Assembly (NCBI GenBank): GCA_036971615.1
Contig: JAYKKR010000012.1
Coordinates: 558,001-622,000 of the forward strand
DNA length: 64,000 bases
Reading direction: 5' to 3'
Origin: Amyloporia xantha
Lineage: Eukaryota > Basidiomycota > Agaricomycetes > Polyporales > Adustoporiaceae
Shown here in pieces: positions 1 to 12,243 of the stretch. The notes beneath the pieces were generated by a model that worked only from the letters and a program-made list of their open reading frames with translations, was not told the origin of the DNA and did no database searches. The translations under genes and the position numbers were made by a program. Positions within the stretch are counted from its first letter, which is position 1. Each line of letters begins with the position of its first letter.

Positions 1-953
1 TACAAAATTGAAATCTCATTTCATTTTCTGAGTGTAGTCCCATAAGACCTGAGAGACTGGATCCCAAAAGGACGTCAATTCCATTCAAGTCCCCGTTGAG
101 TGCCAAGCCACACCGAGATGTCGGGTAGCAATCTGTATGTAAATGTTTGGTTCTGTTTTGATGATGATCAGAACACTCTGTTGCCATTTTGTGATAGGTA
201 GTGGCATGCCGTTGATTGGATTTCACAGCTGTGGTGCAGCGTAGCTACAAGCTACCATGTATGTCAGTAGCCGTTGTCAGGGGTAGTAGTACTTGTCATT
301 GTATTATGGAGGATAGCCTCTACCATACTATAGTGAACTACATACCTACAAGATCATGAGCTGATGTATGAGCTTTGTCTTTGAAAGCTGAGACATCCCG
401 CAGTATTCCAAATCTCGACCGACCAGGATCCCTGATCCCTGTACAGACATTTGCGGGAAGCGTGCGTATAGAATGTCCGAAGAATTAAGCTTGCTCGCGA
501 TTGGTTCGATAACGGAACGGGCCGAGATCATGTGCTCCGGGGAGGTAGCGACGTGACGTGAACGCGTCGAAAATACGCGTCAGAGTGCGATCAGATCTCG
601 GTTTTACGCTATCCACAGCTCGGACCGTAGCTTCGCATCCGGTAAGTCCTCTACCGGACGGCGGTTATACGACGAAGCTCGAATAGACTGTACAGTCACA
701 ACAATACCTCCGTAACTTGAGGTGCGAATACAATCCGGCTTGTTTCACTAACAGCTGAACCAGAATCACACATTGAAAGTTCTACTCCTGTGCGTGTTCG
801 TAGACTGAGCATCCACCTCAAAAGAACGGATCTCCTTCATGTCTCCGCGGTATGCAAGAACTTAGAATCCTATGCACGTGAATTATCTGAAACAAGGATG
901 TTTGCAGCGGTTGCGGGGCTTTCACTGCTAATCCCTCCTTCCGTCCATTCCGT

Positions 954-2945
954 GTGATTCAACTCTTCCGACCGTGTCTACGCTACAAAGAGTTCCGACG
1001 AATGATGCTGTCGCTCAATCAGCGCGCGTGTACTGTACGCGGCTTGGCATCATTATGCAATTCCGAACGTCTGAACGTTGGAAGCTGTTCTACATTCCAC
1101 CGAGTGAGTTTCAGTACGACACCAGTATTCATGCCATCTATGGAACAAGCTGCAAGCATCCAACATTGTCTTGAGCATCTCTTGCTCGAGATTATTTACC
1201 TGTTACAAAGAATCTATCTACTTATCATAATGCTCCTGACAGACGACGACCAGTGGACGTTGCAAGACGTTCATATCACGGAGAGCCATTCAGAGCCCGG
1301 TGGCTGTGCCAAACAAGCAGTTGCGTCAGAAGTTCAGAGAGATTGACACCCGAGCACACGGGCGTCCGATCACTCTGAACTTCTACGACACATTTGCCTC
1401 TGTCCCGGGCAACAATGCATTCGTTCGTTCGCTACACGGTCGGTCTTCCCAGCCCGGTGAGTCATTCATGGCATAACGTTCATGCATCCCCAGAGAATGT
1501 GCATGGACGCGGGTCTCCCAACACGACGCAGGACTCGTGATTACGGTGCGACGGTGCTGGGGATATGTATAAAGGGTGAGAATGGATGGCTCATCGACCT
1601 CATCCTCATCCTTCTCTTCGCTCTCCTACTCTCACTCAATTCCCAGGCCGCTCTTGACCTCTGTCGAACGAAGGCTCGAACACGTCCTGTTCGACGTTGC
1701 AGCTCGTGGTAGCTGTGCTTACCGCTTGGTAGAGCGTTGAGGTGAGTGTACCAGTCTTCACTTTTCTATGCTCCCGCTGAAGACGACGGCGCGCTGCTCG
1801 TCCTTCCAGTAAAGTCAACGCCGGACACTACTGCGCTTACCGGACGAATACGATGTCAATGCGTCCTTCACATCATCTCCAGACATGAAGGATATTGCTC
1901 TCCGCGTTTGGACGAATTCGTACAAGATTTTGCTGGTAGTGAGCTGTATCAGGTATGTGCGTCATCATTCTTGCCATCTAGATTCCGCTTAACGGGTGAT
2001 TGACTCTTGATAGGCGACGTCCGTCCTCTCGGCACCCTTGCGAGCGCGACACGTATCAATTCAACACCAACGGAACAACACCTGGTATGTGTTTTGACCT
2101 TCCCCGTCGCGCTTGAACACAGATGTTGGGATTGTTCTATACAGGTCCTAGATGTAAGTGCTACAGTTGTATTGGAATCCGTAAGAGCCGACCAGCAACA
2201 TTCAGCATCCGTTTATCGAAGTGAAATTCAGCGTGGGTGCGCTGAGATTCTCAGTCTACGACCGATGAGGATGTACCTCGCGGTCAAGTTCATACGGCAA
2301 CGCTCGCTGTGATTGATGCCGGCCAGAACCGTGACATGCGTTGACGTCTTTGGACGAATTCGTACCGGTGGCAACAAAGGTATGTCCTGTATTTACAGTC
2401 AATACATAGCGAAGCTGCTGACCAACGTCCCGTCCGGAAGATGACACCTACCAGCGCTGTCGAATCATCCGTTGGAATCTGTAAGAGCTGGCTAGTAGAA
2501 CTCAGCCTCCGATCATCGAAGTGAAATTCGGCGCGGGTATGCTGAGATTCTCGGAATCTATGACCAATGACGACGCGCTCACCTTTGAACTTCGCCTTCA
2601 GGCTCCGAGTCATACGGCAATGCTCGCTGCGGTTGATTCCAGCCAAGATGCGTGTTGACGTGTTTGGACGAATTCGTACGTGCGACGACAAAGGTATGTC
2701 CTATATTTGCAATCAATACACAGCGAAGCGGCTCGCTAACGTCCTGTCCAAAAGCCGGTGCCTATCAGCGCCGTCGAAGCACGCTCCGTGGCCTGGCCGG
2801 CAGTGCAGCTTATCTGGATAGGTATGATCTTGTTACTCACTTCCTCGTCCTTTTGAAAGTTCAACATTTGCACAGACCCATGTATTCTTCCTGTAGCACA
2901 ACCTCCTCAATCGGCTGGCTCCCCGCTATGTCTGCCGAGCACTAG
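954..2945 (+). pseudogene. Decayed or unresolved multi-exon coding region, unit 1
   Basis: Coding-like stretches sit in shifting frames with many plausible GTATGT/AG splice sites, but I could not build one intact reading frame and do not recognise the family. A frame beginning MSTLQ at 974 is stopped at 1174 in units 1 and 2 by TGA where unit 3 has CGA and reads on to 132 residues. Two length differences between units 1 and 3 here are multiples of three, hinting at past coding constraint. A phrase reading RVWTNSY recurs three times downstream, inside a duplicated ~310 bp block. The product is unknown; a non-coding repeat with chance open frames is the alternative. Confidence 0.35.
2160..2800 (+). 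repeat. Two ~310 bp direct repeats (duplicated exon block), unit 1
   Basis: Two degenerate copies follow each other. Each starts near GGAATC.GTAAGAGC, runs through ATCGAAGTGAAATTC and GGACGAATTCGTAC, and ends at GGTATGTCCT.TATTT. A third, partial occurrence of the GGACGAATTCGTAC segment lies near 1910. The block ends in a good donor-like GGTATGT, so it may be a duplicated exon plus intron. Confidence 0.7.
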
Positions 2946-3299
2946 GTACAGTCATTCTCACTTTGCAAGACACTACTGAGTTGAATAAAACAGATATATT
3001 TGTCAAACGATGCCGTATGTACAAGATAACGGCGCCTGCACGGCGTAAGCTGTCTAGACTGCGTCCTACAGTGGACGTTCGGATGCGAACAGGGAACACG
3101 CCGGCGTCCGTCCATGCCAGCGAAGACGCGTAGGGCATTCAATGGACGGACAAAGCGTTCCTGCTCCCGCCCACCCAGAAACGTCATGCGCGCAACTCGA
3201 ATCGCGCGGCGTTTGAGACTGGCGGGGGAGACAAGCCTTCGTATGTGGATAGACAGTGAGGTGTCGATGGATGGACGCTGGGTGAAAGGACCGCCCTGT

Positions 3300-4267
3300 A
3301 GATAGTATGTAAGTAGTAGTTTGCGTTTTAGACGCACCAGGCTGAGCGAGGGAGCACGCGTCGATCGCCTACTCGGTCATGATCACTGTGCTCGGGTCGC
3401 TGCTGGGCTTGACGGTGAAAAACGAGAGCGACGCCGAGGACGACAGACTCACAGCGGAGGCCTCGTGCAGGGTCTCCCGCTGCTGAGTCGAGTGATCGGA
3501 CGGCGAGGGTCCATCTCTACGAGATGCGCGGCATGCGGGTATTGCTTCGCTCCGTCGTACTTGTGCACGGGCGCACTCTGTGTGTTGTCAGCGCGAGACG
3601 AGAGGATGGTGGAGTGGGAGTGGACGGCGTCGCGACGGGTGCTGAGATTCGGCCGAATGATTAGACGGGGGTGCTGGAACCAGAGCGCGCGATGATACGT
3701 GGACAGCGTACATCGGCCGATATGCGAAGGCCCTGAGTAATAGTAGACCGGATGAGCACGTAGGATCGACCCCGCAGGCATCTTGAGCCTGCGCGAGAAG
3801 TCTTCTGCGTCAGCCTCCATCGCATATGGGAACCTCTAAGAGATGATGATGTTGGGGTTGGGAAGCGGCGGGGCGGGGCGTGCAGTCTTCGTGACGAAGA
3901 CGGACGAGACGGACGTGCAGACCCCCCACGCTACCGGACGCGCATGTCCTTCCGCACGAGTGCGCCGTGTACCCCAGGGGTGCGCGTGCTGTCCCAGTCG
4001 AGGGAATCCAATTACGACGAGACACGCAATGCCGCTGCCGTCGTCATCGGGGATGGTGTCTGTATGAGATTCTGAGATGCTCTGTTAATCCCCCGGACGG
4101 GGGCACCTCCTGCGACTCCTGCAGCGCCCAGCAGATGCAGGCTAGGAGGCCGGCGCCGCACCCTGCAGACGAGCTGCGTCGGTGCAGCGGGGGAGGTGCC
4201 TGATAAGAGAAACGCCTTGTTAGAAACGAGATATATATATGAGGACGACGTACCTGTGGCGGACTCC
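3300..4267. other. No confident gene, unit 1 (3' flank of the 7TM gene)
   Basis: This is GC-rich sequence downstream of the minus-strand 7TM gene. Minus-strand open frames exist, including one with an acidic start (after CATACAG near 4055) that could be a further 3' exon, but none has independent support. Unit 2 (about 14589-15556) holds the same sequence. Confidence 0.5.
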
Positions 4268-5956
4268 TCACAGAGCGCGGTACCCAGGCCTCCACTCATC
4301 GCTATGTGCCCATCCCCGCCCCGCCTCCGTCAGCATCTGCATCTGATACCCAAGCGAATTGACGACCGTCTCCGTCTCGACATCAACAGCTTCGTTCGCC
4401 CTCCGCACGCCAGACTCACCAAGCTCCCCTTCATCTCGCTCGCACCCTCCGCAGGCTTCTCCACAATCACGTCCATCTCGAACTCCTGATCCGAATCAGA
4501 CGCCACGATCGTCTCGTCGTCGCACACCTCCCGCTCCCGCCTCCTCGCGCCCAGCCCCCACCCCATAGCGACGCTGCGCGTCGTGGACGCGCTGTCCTCC
4601 GTGCCATACACGTGGTGCATCCGCTCGACCCGCTCGACCGCCTGCTCGCGCGCCGCGGTCAGATGCGCGTGCCGCCAGGTGAGGAACCACCCGTAGACCT
4701 GCCTGCCCGGCGGGTGGTTGAATATGCGCCACAGCGCGGTGTTGCCCGACGACAGACTCGAGAAGCTCGGGCGGCGCTGGGGGCGCTCGCGGTCGGGGCT
4801 CGGAGAGACGCGCTGCTTCTTCGCTACGAACGCGCCGGTGACGCCCTTCCACAGCGTCTCGGCCCGCTCGCGCTGCAGCCGCCGTTTCGCTATGCGGAGG
4901 CTACGCTTCATCTTGCGCTTCTCCTCGCGCTGGAGCAGCTCGTCTACTTCCCCCACACCCATCCCTGCGCCCACCCACCACCACCACCCGAGGAAGCTCT
5001 GCCATAGGATGATCGCCCACATGAGATGGGGCATCCACGTGTACTGGTCCTTCGTGGGCACGTAGACGAGCGCGATGGTGGACGACATCGGTGCCAGCGT
5101 CAGCGCCCCGATCCCAAACGCTGCTGTGCCGCCGTCCATGCGCCACGCGCTCTTCCTGTTTACCAGAAGGCCCCACAGGAAGAGCGACAAGGTGAACAGG
5201 AGCGAGAGCGCTGCGTTGCAGATGTTTTGCACTGCGCTGATCGCGTTCAGCATGTTGTCGTCCTGGCGCACGCGGAGCATCTGCATCACCGCAGATATCA
5301 CCGCAAGCGGCCCTAAAGGGCGTAGATGAGCCTGCGCTCCAGTTTTGACGGAAATAGCAACGTGAGGAACTGGATGTGAGTGATCTGCCCGACGTGTTAA
5401 TTTAGCACGACAGATTCCCAGACCGCTCGAACACACACCTGTATAAGTCCCGCCGTGGTTGCTGTCATCAGCAGCCATGCAGCCAGGTCGGCGGTCGGCC
5501 AGTGCGTGTTGACGCTTGGGGGTATGTCGACCGCGAGGTAGTTCAACATGTACGGCCATGTCCGACTCTCCTGTGTGACCGTCGACAGCACGATGTACAG
5601 GGTGACGAGGGAGGTCACCAGGAGGGTGATGACCGCAGAGACTTGGAGCACGAAGTTGACCGGCGCCAGTGGCCAGTGGTACTGTGCAGTGAACAGCAGC
5701 TGAAATAGCAGAACCGATGACAAGGTCAACACGATTCCCTCTAGCAGCACTTGTACAGGAAGCGATCGCGCAAATGGCGGGCGAAGCTGCAAGATAGGAT
5801 CATATGGAAATCTGCACAAAGGTAAGACGCGCGAGACGAGGATCGTTCGGTCACTCACCCAGTGTCGGTGTAGTTCAGGTACGTGGTGTAGTCTACGGCG
5901 GACACACATGAAATCGTATACAAGAGCAGCAGAAACAGCAGCAGTCGTCGATACAT
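4268..5956 (-). CDS. Signal peptide + 7TM protein, copy 1 (one-base frameshift)
   Basis: I infer four exons: 5956-5859, 5811-5439, 5369-4420 and 4342-4268. Exon 1 encodes a signal peptide (MYRRLLLFLLLLYTISC, then VSA|VD). Exons 2 and 3 encode seven hydrophobic spans: LLEGIVLTLSSVLL, VLQVSAVITLLVTSL, AAWLLMTATTAGLIQ, LIYALLGPLAVISAV, NAALSLLFTLSLFLW, FGIGALTLAPMSSTI and LMWAIILWQSFLGWWWW. A long basic, then acidic, cytoplasmic tail follows. The layout (cleaved signal, 7 TM, tail inside) is receptor-like. I believe similar uncharacterised proteins occur in other basidiomycetes; it is not the Ste3 pheromone receptor family as far as I can see. Here CCCTAAAGGG near 5312-5320 lacks one A found in copy 2, giving a stop in span 4. 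This is either a sequencing error or a pseudogene. Confidence 0.8.
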
Positions 5957-6965
5957 TTGCAGTTATGGGGATTAGAGGCTCTGCAAGGAGGCGAACGAGG
6001 TGAAGACCCTTGCCGCTCGTGTTCGGCGAGTGCCAGGCCTAATTATATCGACCAACGCGTGGTCGCAACAGGTGATGTTGATATCTTCTAAACTGTCGAC
6101 CACGATGCATGAGGACACAGATTTGGAGGATCTGTTCTGTGCAACAGAGCAAGCAAACTGCAGACTTTCTTGCACTAGTGGTGGTAATAGACCAAACTAC
6201 AGCGCGGCCTGACTTTTCTTCATTCCACACTGATCACGTGATTATCACACAGCTCTGAATTAACATTGTTGAAACCATCGCAAAAACGTTGGAGGATTGA
6301 AGCTAAACATGATATTGCGAGGGACTGCGCAGCTTTCCTCTCGTAGAAAACAGGGAGAACGGTAACAAGGTAGCTGTGCACTATGATGAAGACGACTATA
6401 TTTGAACTCGATGACATAGGTAAGCTAAAGATACAACAGAAGAAATACACGACTGTAGCCAGTGTAGAATACACGTGGCTAATAACCACAGACGATACAG
6501 TAGGATTCTAGGGCGACACCGAGACCGATCCAAGACCGCTCAGAAAGAACGACAACGGGCTAAATATACCCTCCGTAACTACGCGGAGTAATTGCCTGCG
6601 CACCTGTGCGGCAGACCAACCGAGGGAACAGTAAGCCGTGGGATGAGCGAAATGGAGGACTCGTAAGGAAAGTGGAGTGGTGGAGAGCGATCAAATAGCA
6701 GATAACAAATAACTAAGAGCAGTGCAGTGTTCAAGCAACGAGGAGCAATCGACAGTAACGAGCAGGAGTCAAAACACACCGAATCTGAAAGAGTGTTGTG
6801 AAGGAGATGCTCCGAGTGCGTTCGAAACACTCGGAGGGTCCAACTTTAGGCTGTCCAAAAAAGGTAGAGGTAGAGTAGAGGGGCTGCCAGTGTTTCCGTG
6901 GGACTGAGGTGACCTCAGCGCAGTATGACCGGAATTTTGCGATGGTGACTATATCAGTGGATCAT
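5957..6965. other. Intergenic between peptide and 7TM genes, unit 1
   Basis: About 1 kb separates the 3' end of the peptide gene from the start of the 7TM gene, both on the minus strand. It should contain the 7TM promoter. I see no supported gene in it. The same spacing holds in unit 2 (17249-18257). Confidence 0.6.
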
Positions 6966-7581
6966 TCATTTGCCACATCGACCTATATTGTTGGAAAAGA
7001 AGGTGAGCGATTGTAGCACAGAAAATATATCACCCACCACTAGATCTCGAACTTCGATCGCAACGAAATCCTCAGGTACCTCAGCCGCCTATTAAACATT
7101 GAATTTAATGAGGTAAGATTAAACGGACTTATGTTGACTCACTGAATCGGTAGAGGCGTCATCGGAAGATGCGCTGGTAAGCTCAGATATGAGATCTAGC
7201 ACGTCGGCGATAACACTGGCGACGGAGGATTCGGTCGACGACTCCGGATCCGCAGGCGGTATCACTGAAGGGCTTGTCGGTACAACAGAGGCTGCGGTAG
7301 CAACAGCAGTGGACGGAGAATTATCTGAGGACTACGAGTCGTGAGTAAAATAAGCTGTCCTGAATATGTACCCTCCACATACTGGCTCAGCAAAGAGGCA
7401 TCCAAGCATTCGACAGTTCCGCCCCTCCAAATCTGGTGAAGCCACAGGAGCCGCATAGACCAGCGGAAGCGCTGTTGAAAATAATCAGCACCAAATAAAT
7501 CCCGGAGACGTTGTTTTTCTTACCACCGACAAGGAGAGCGGAGATCGCGAAAGCGCGGGTCAGGAAGAAAGTAGCAACCAT
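6966..7581 (-). CDS. Small secreted cysteine peptide precursor, copy 1
   Basis: I infer four exons (7581-7524, 7471-7383, 7331-7143, 7088-6966) joined by GT-AG introns of 51-54 nt, giving 152 residues. Exon 1 and the start of exon 2 encode a signal peptide starting MVATFFLTRAFAISALLVG and ending VYA|AP. Exon 2 then carries the core EGRNCRMLGCLF, with two cysteines four residues apart. Exon 3 is Ser/Thr/Ala/Asp-rich and low complexity. Exon 4 is acidic and ends IGRCGK. A TATAAGTA motif lies ~130 bp upstream of the ATG. The same exon phases and core occur in the homologue at 40398. The function is unknown. It could be a processed peptide, effector or structural secreted protein; there is no CAAX box, so it is not a classical lipopeptide pheromone. 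Confidence 0.75.
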
Positions 7582-8199
7582 GGTGAGGAACGAATATGAG
7601 TATAGCTATGATGAAACAGGCAGTAGATTGAGCTACAGAACAAGTAGGGCCCGGTGTTCGAGTTGGGAAGATCCGCTAGTGACTGAGCAAGCATTGTAGC
7701 TAAGCGAAAGATACTTATACTTGTCCTCCGACAGGGATCACGTATCCCTTCGTTGTGCCCCTGGTGAGGCACAGCATTGACTGCTGTCAAAGACGTCGTA
7801 AGTAAAATTCTGTATACTTGGAGCCCTCAAGCTAGCTTCCGAGACAAGCATGTCCTCTGTGCGGTGCATTTCGCTCAAGGGGATACGTTCACAAGGATGT
7901 GCATACGCGGAAGCAAGCGTTACTATAACACCTGCCATTTTGGCCCCCACGGAGAAAGCCGCTGCCTGCCAAATGTGGGCTAACCTGTGTTCACGCGTTC
8001 TCCCAAGTGGCACCCACAACAGGCAGACCGACGCTTTCTCAATCGGCGATCGCGAGCGTCAGCACGCCGACATGGCCGCCGCGCTGCTCCACTCTGACGC
8101 AGCTGTTCGTCGCGCCGCCGTTGCTCATGCCAGGTCGTGTCGTGCGTCGGGCTGGCTGAAAGAGGCTACGAGTGTGCACTTGAGAAATACGAGAGATAC
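7582..8199. other. Promoter side of the peptide gene, unit 1
   Basis: A TATAAGTAT element on the minus strand near 7705-7716 is a plausible core promoter for the peptide gene. A minus-strand open frame at 7738-8019 exists, but the equivalent frame in unit 3 has lost its internal Met codon, so I do not call it a gene. The unit 2 equivalent is 18874-19491. Confidence 0.45.
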
Positions 8200-8355
8200 G
8201 TGCGTTTTTGGGTCATAGAGAACACTGGGTGAGTTTTTGGGTCATAGAGAACACTGGTGCGTTTTTGCGACATAGGGAACACTGGGTGAGTTTCTGGGAC
8301 ATAGAGAACACTGGGTCTTGGGACATAGAGACCTCTAGGCTCTGGGTGAGTTTTC
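8200..8355 (+). repeat. ~30-bp minisatellite, unit 1
   Basis: About five head-to-tail degenerate copies of a 29-31 bp unit, consensus GTGAGTTTTTGGGTCATAGA followed by GAACACTGG. Variants have GCGACATAGG or GGGACATAGA. The array lies immediately beyond the point where unit 3 loses homology. Confidence 0.9.
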
Positions 8356-8399
8356 ACGACTACACCGCTCGCCTCCTCAGACTACTACTACTACTACAC

Positions 8400-11050
8400 A
8401 CAGTACGCCCGCCAGAGTCGTTTTATGCTACTCACTCCGACCTCCCTCAATCCGCGCCCTCGCCCGTCCTTCCCCCCTCTGTGCGCATTCAGCACGTACG
8501 CACCGTCCGACGCCTTCCTACCTCTACCCGCCAACTGCCCGCGCCCAACGAACGACGATTCCCCCTCGCAAGACGTCCGGTACAGAACAAACTCTCCGTC
8601 CAGCAGCTCGGCCTGTCCACTCCCCGAGCCGTCCCCTGCAAGACCGTCCATACATGGAGGAGCAGGCCTTTTTATAACGTCTGGTACGCTCTGCAACTCG
8701 TCGATCCCCACTCTTCGCGCTAATCCCCCTCCGTGAATTCCTCAATTCTGCTCCCGCGCCGTTCAGAGCGTATCGCGCGCGCTCCCGGTAGACAGCCCAG
8801 GGGCGGCTGTGGACCGTCCAAAGTCTTGACACCCCCCGCTAGCAAACAGCCGGACGACGAACCTGCAAATTCCGTCCGGCGCGCTTCATACACGCATGGG
8901 GGCGATACAACACCGGCGCGGAAAGATGCACAAGACGCGCCGAGAACGTCTCGTCCGTCCTCTCGCCCCATGATGCCCCTCGCGCTCGCTGACAGCCCGT
9001 CCAGTAGACCTCACCCACATCCGTCTCCAGTCCGTCCGGACCGCGCGAGCGATGACGGTAGGCGTCGAAGCGACTCCCCGGACGGACAAAACGTTCCAAT
9101 TCTTCAAATCGGCCCACAAGACGAGCAGGGACCATCCACCGTGGACGCGCATAGATGCACGCGATGCGCGGAGAGCGTCCGGTAACCCCTCCACGCTGTC
9201 CATGAGATTCGAGCTCGCTGAAGAGGCCTTGTCGCCAAAGATACCAGACTCGACCGCCAGCCGTGCAGACGACTCCCAGCGCACCCAGAATAGACGACCG
9301 ACGACGCTACCCCCAGTCCCAAGTCCTCGGATAGAAGCCCCATCGCGCGGAAGGTACAAGACCTGAGCCCCAGCTGTTCGGATGATGCACGTGCCGCTGG
9401 ACGATCAAATCTTCAAATGCCGTCCGTACGGCCTGCGAGATGAATGAGAGCCGTCCAATGTAGACGCGGATGGATGCGCGCGATGCGCTGACAGCATCTC
9501 GTGAGTCCTGCGCGCTGTCCGCGCCGTTTGCGCTTGCTGACACCCGTCAAGTACACATTTTCGACAGCACCAGCGTCCGTCTTCAGCCGTTCGGACGCTG
9601 CGCTGTGCACCCAGAATACACGCGCGATGTCCGTACACTCTGAATGGAGTCCTTGGAACAGGGCACTGATCCCCGCTGACACTGAATCGCCGGATGACGA
9701 AATTTTCGAATCTCGTCCAAACGGCCTGCGAGACAAGTGCGAGCCGTCCAACGTCCACTAGAATGCACGTGCACCGTGTCGAGAGCGTCCGGTGAGTCCC
9801 CCACCTCGTACACGCCGTTTTCGCTCACTGGGATCTCGTCCGGTAGCCCTTGGGGAAATCACGAGACTCCAGCGCCGGCCGTCCGGACCATGCGAAGCGC
9901 GCCCAGAATAGCCAGACGACCAAGGTATTCGTCGTCCGAAGCTCTCGGATCAAGGCCACGTCCTCCCAGAGCCTTCGCCGTCGGCCGCCCCGACATACGA
10001 CAGAATCGCAGACAACGACCGGGGGGCGGGCGCCCTGCACGAGGGATGCCTGCAGCACTCTCAAAGAGACCATACGAGCACCCCCAGCCCTCAGACAAGG
10101 CCCCCGCTGTGGGCTCGATGTTGCCGTGACCCATCTCGCCGGACGGCGAAATATCAAATTTCGAGCGCAGGCCACGCGGGGGCGCCAGGCCGCGGTCAGA
10201 GCAGGCGCGAAAGCGTCCTACGCGAGTCGTCCGGCCTCTGAACAACGTCCCCCCGCTCGGGCGTGCATATGCGACTCGGTTGTGGCACCCGATCGCGGGA
10301 GTTCGACGATCACGACAAACGGGAGCTGGGGGAGTGACGCGCCCCATCAGATACGGACGGAATGGCTGAGCGAAGCGTGGTACGTACCCTCCGACAGTCT
10401 GCGAATGCCGGCCCCACCCTCCAGACGCTGATGTCCCCCCTGCTCAGCCGTCTCTCGTACGAAATCGCGCAGACTGGCGCAGCGCGCCGCTGATGGCGAG
10501 GACACAGGGGCAGGGACATGAGGTACGTCCGTCGTTACTGTGATGGCACCTCCGGACGCTGACGTTCTGCGCCCGCTCGATCGTCCGGAAGCGAATCCCG
10601 CCGAATCGAGCGCGGACCATCAGAGATGAACGCTGGACGGCCTGCGTCACGGTGCTGTCTGGAACGAAGGTACATGCCACTTCATATATTCGATGCCCAT
10701 TGCTGACGGCGGCGAGACAGGGCAGGGGCATGAGACGTCCGGAAGCGAACCTGATGGTTTCGAGCGCAGACCGTCAGCGTTGAGCAACGGACAGATCATG
10801 CGCCGTCAGGAGCGAAAAAGCGTATCCTCACGTATGTTCGACATCGCTCCGAGTCTCGCCACAGCTCCCTGATGCTGACAGCAGCCCCAGCAAATCTGCA
10901 AGTTTCAATCAGGCTCGCGCTCGTTTCGGGCGATGCAAGGTATGTGTTCTTACCAGTAATGTATCGTCTCCCAACGATGGGCCGACAACCAGTGTGTTTG
11001 ACTTGAATGTTCAGGTTAGTATACAAGTGCGGTGGGTCAATTGTTGACAA
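8400..11050. repeat. GC-rich degenerate satellite, unit 1
   Basis: No gene is supported here; the open frames are long in several frames at once because of the base composition. A block containing GACGA.GAAATTTCGAA, CGTCCG and ACGGCCTGCGAGA recurs in decayed form near 8845, 9077, 9395, 9695, 10140, 10600 and 10740. The period is about 300 bp where it is clearest (9077-9995). TCCGTCCG and GTCCGGTAG motifs are scattered through it. Confidence 0.7.
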
Positions 11051-12243
11051 CAGGGTGTGGTCAGGAGGTAGAGGGTAGATGTTGAGTGGAGGGCGAGGAG
11101 TGCTGCTGTTGATAGTTGTACTGACTCGGAATTGTCCGTAGATATTTGTCAAAATGAATTGAGCTTCGCAAGGTAAGTGTTTCATCTGCATCATTATTGG
11201 CCGATGTTAGGAATTCTGATTGTTATTGATCGGTGCTCATCACGCCTTACTGAAATTTGCTTTATGTCAGAATGGCAAAGAAATTTGGTTTACAAAATTG
11301 AAATCTCATTTCATTTTCTGAGTGTAGTCCCATAAGACCTGAGAGACTGGATCCCAAAAGGACGTCAATTCCATTCAAGTCCCCGTTGAGTGCCAAGCCA
11401 CACCGAGATGTCGGGTAGCAATCTGTATGTAAATGTTTGGTTCTGTTTTGATGATGATCAGAACACTCTGTTGCCATTTTGTGATAGGTAGTGGCATGCC
11501 GTTGATTGGATTTCACAGCTGTGGTGCAGCGTAGCTACAAGCTACCATGTATGTCAGTAGCCGTTGTCAGGGGTAGTAGTACTTGTCATTGTATTATGGA
11601 GGATAGCCTCTACCATACTATAGTGAACTACATACCTACAAGATCATGAGCTGATGTATGAGCTTTGTCTTTGAAAGCTGAGACATCCCGCAGTATTCCA
11701 AATCTCGACCGACCAGGATCCCTGATCCCTGTACAGACATTTGCGGGAAGCGTGCGTATAGAATGTCCGAAGAATTAAGCTTGCTCGCGATTGGTTCGAT
11801 AACGGAACGGGCCGAGATCATGTGCTCCCGGGAGGTAGCGACGTGACGTGAACGCGTCGAAAATACGCGTCAGAGTGCGATCAGATCTCGGTTTTACGCT
11901 ATCCACAGCTCGGACCGTAGCTTCGCATCCGGTAAGTCCTCTACCGGACGGCGGTTATACGACGAAGCTCGAATAGACTGTACAGTCACAACAATACCTC
12001 CGTAACTTGAGGTGCGAATACAATCCGGCTTGTTTCACTAACAGCTGAACCAGAATCACACATTGAAAGTTCTACTCCTGTGCGTGTTCGTAGACTGAGC
12101 ATCCACCTCAAAAGAACGGATCTCCTTCATGTCTCCGCGGTATGCAAGAACTTAGAATCCTATGCACGTGAATTATCTGAAACAAGGATGTTTGCAGCGG
12201 TTGCGGGGCTTTCACTGCTAATCCCTCCTTCCGTCCATTCCGT

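Larger units (their letters stand above)
1..11290. repeat. Tandem array unit 1 (~11.3 kb)
   Basis: The sequence at position 1 recurs at 11291 in the same orientation and stays collinear for more than 10 kb. The offset between the copies drifts only from 11290 to 11294, through length changes in homopolymer runs near 1530, 3230, 4602, 5313, 5616 and 8638, plus one ambiguous C/G change at 538. The unit holds a decayed coding region (about 950-2950), a 7TM gene, a small secreted peptide gene, a minisatellite and a GC-rich satellite. Near-identity ends at about 10437; the remaining ~850 bp resembles the tail of unit 2 but has many substitutions and indels. Confidence 0.95.

Noticed and set aside
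4268..5956. Ste3-type mating pheromone receptor for the 7TM gene
   Set aside because: Seven spans fit, but the cleavable signal peptide, span sequences and tail do not resemble Ste3, and the neighbouring peptide lacks the CAAX box of basidiomycete pheromones.
7738..8019. Minus-strand 93-residue frame ahead of the peptide gene
   Set aside because: It is present in all units, but the internal start is lost and residues change freely in unit 3. It overlaps the likely promoter.
8166..8357. Minus-strand frame through the minisatellite with repeated HPVF and QKRT phrases, like a repetitive peptide precursor
   Set aside because: The phrases follow from the ~30-bp repeat being near a multiple of three. 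There is no signal peptide, and the repeat units vary in length, so the frame is not maintained across all of them.
8733..10431. Long overlapping open frames on both strands in the GC-rich region
   Set aside because: They are open in several frames at once, lie in a degenerate satellite, and have repetitive Arg/Ser/Pro composition without splice or family support.
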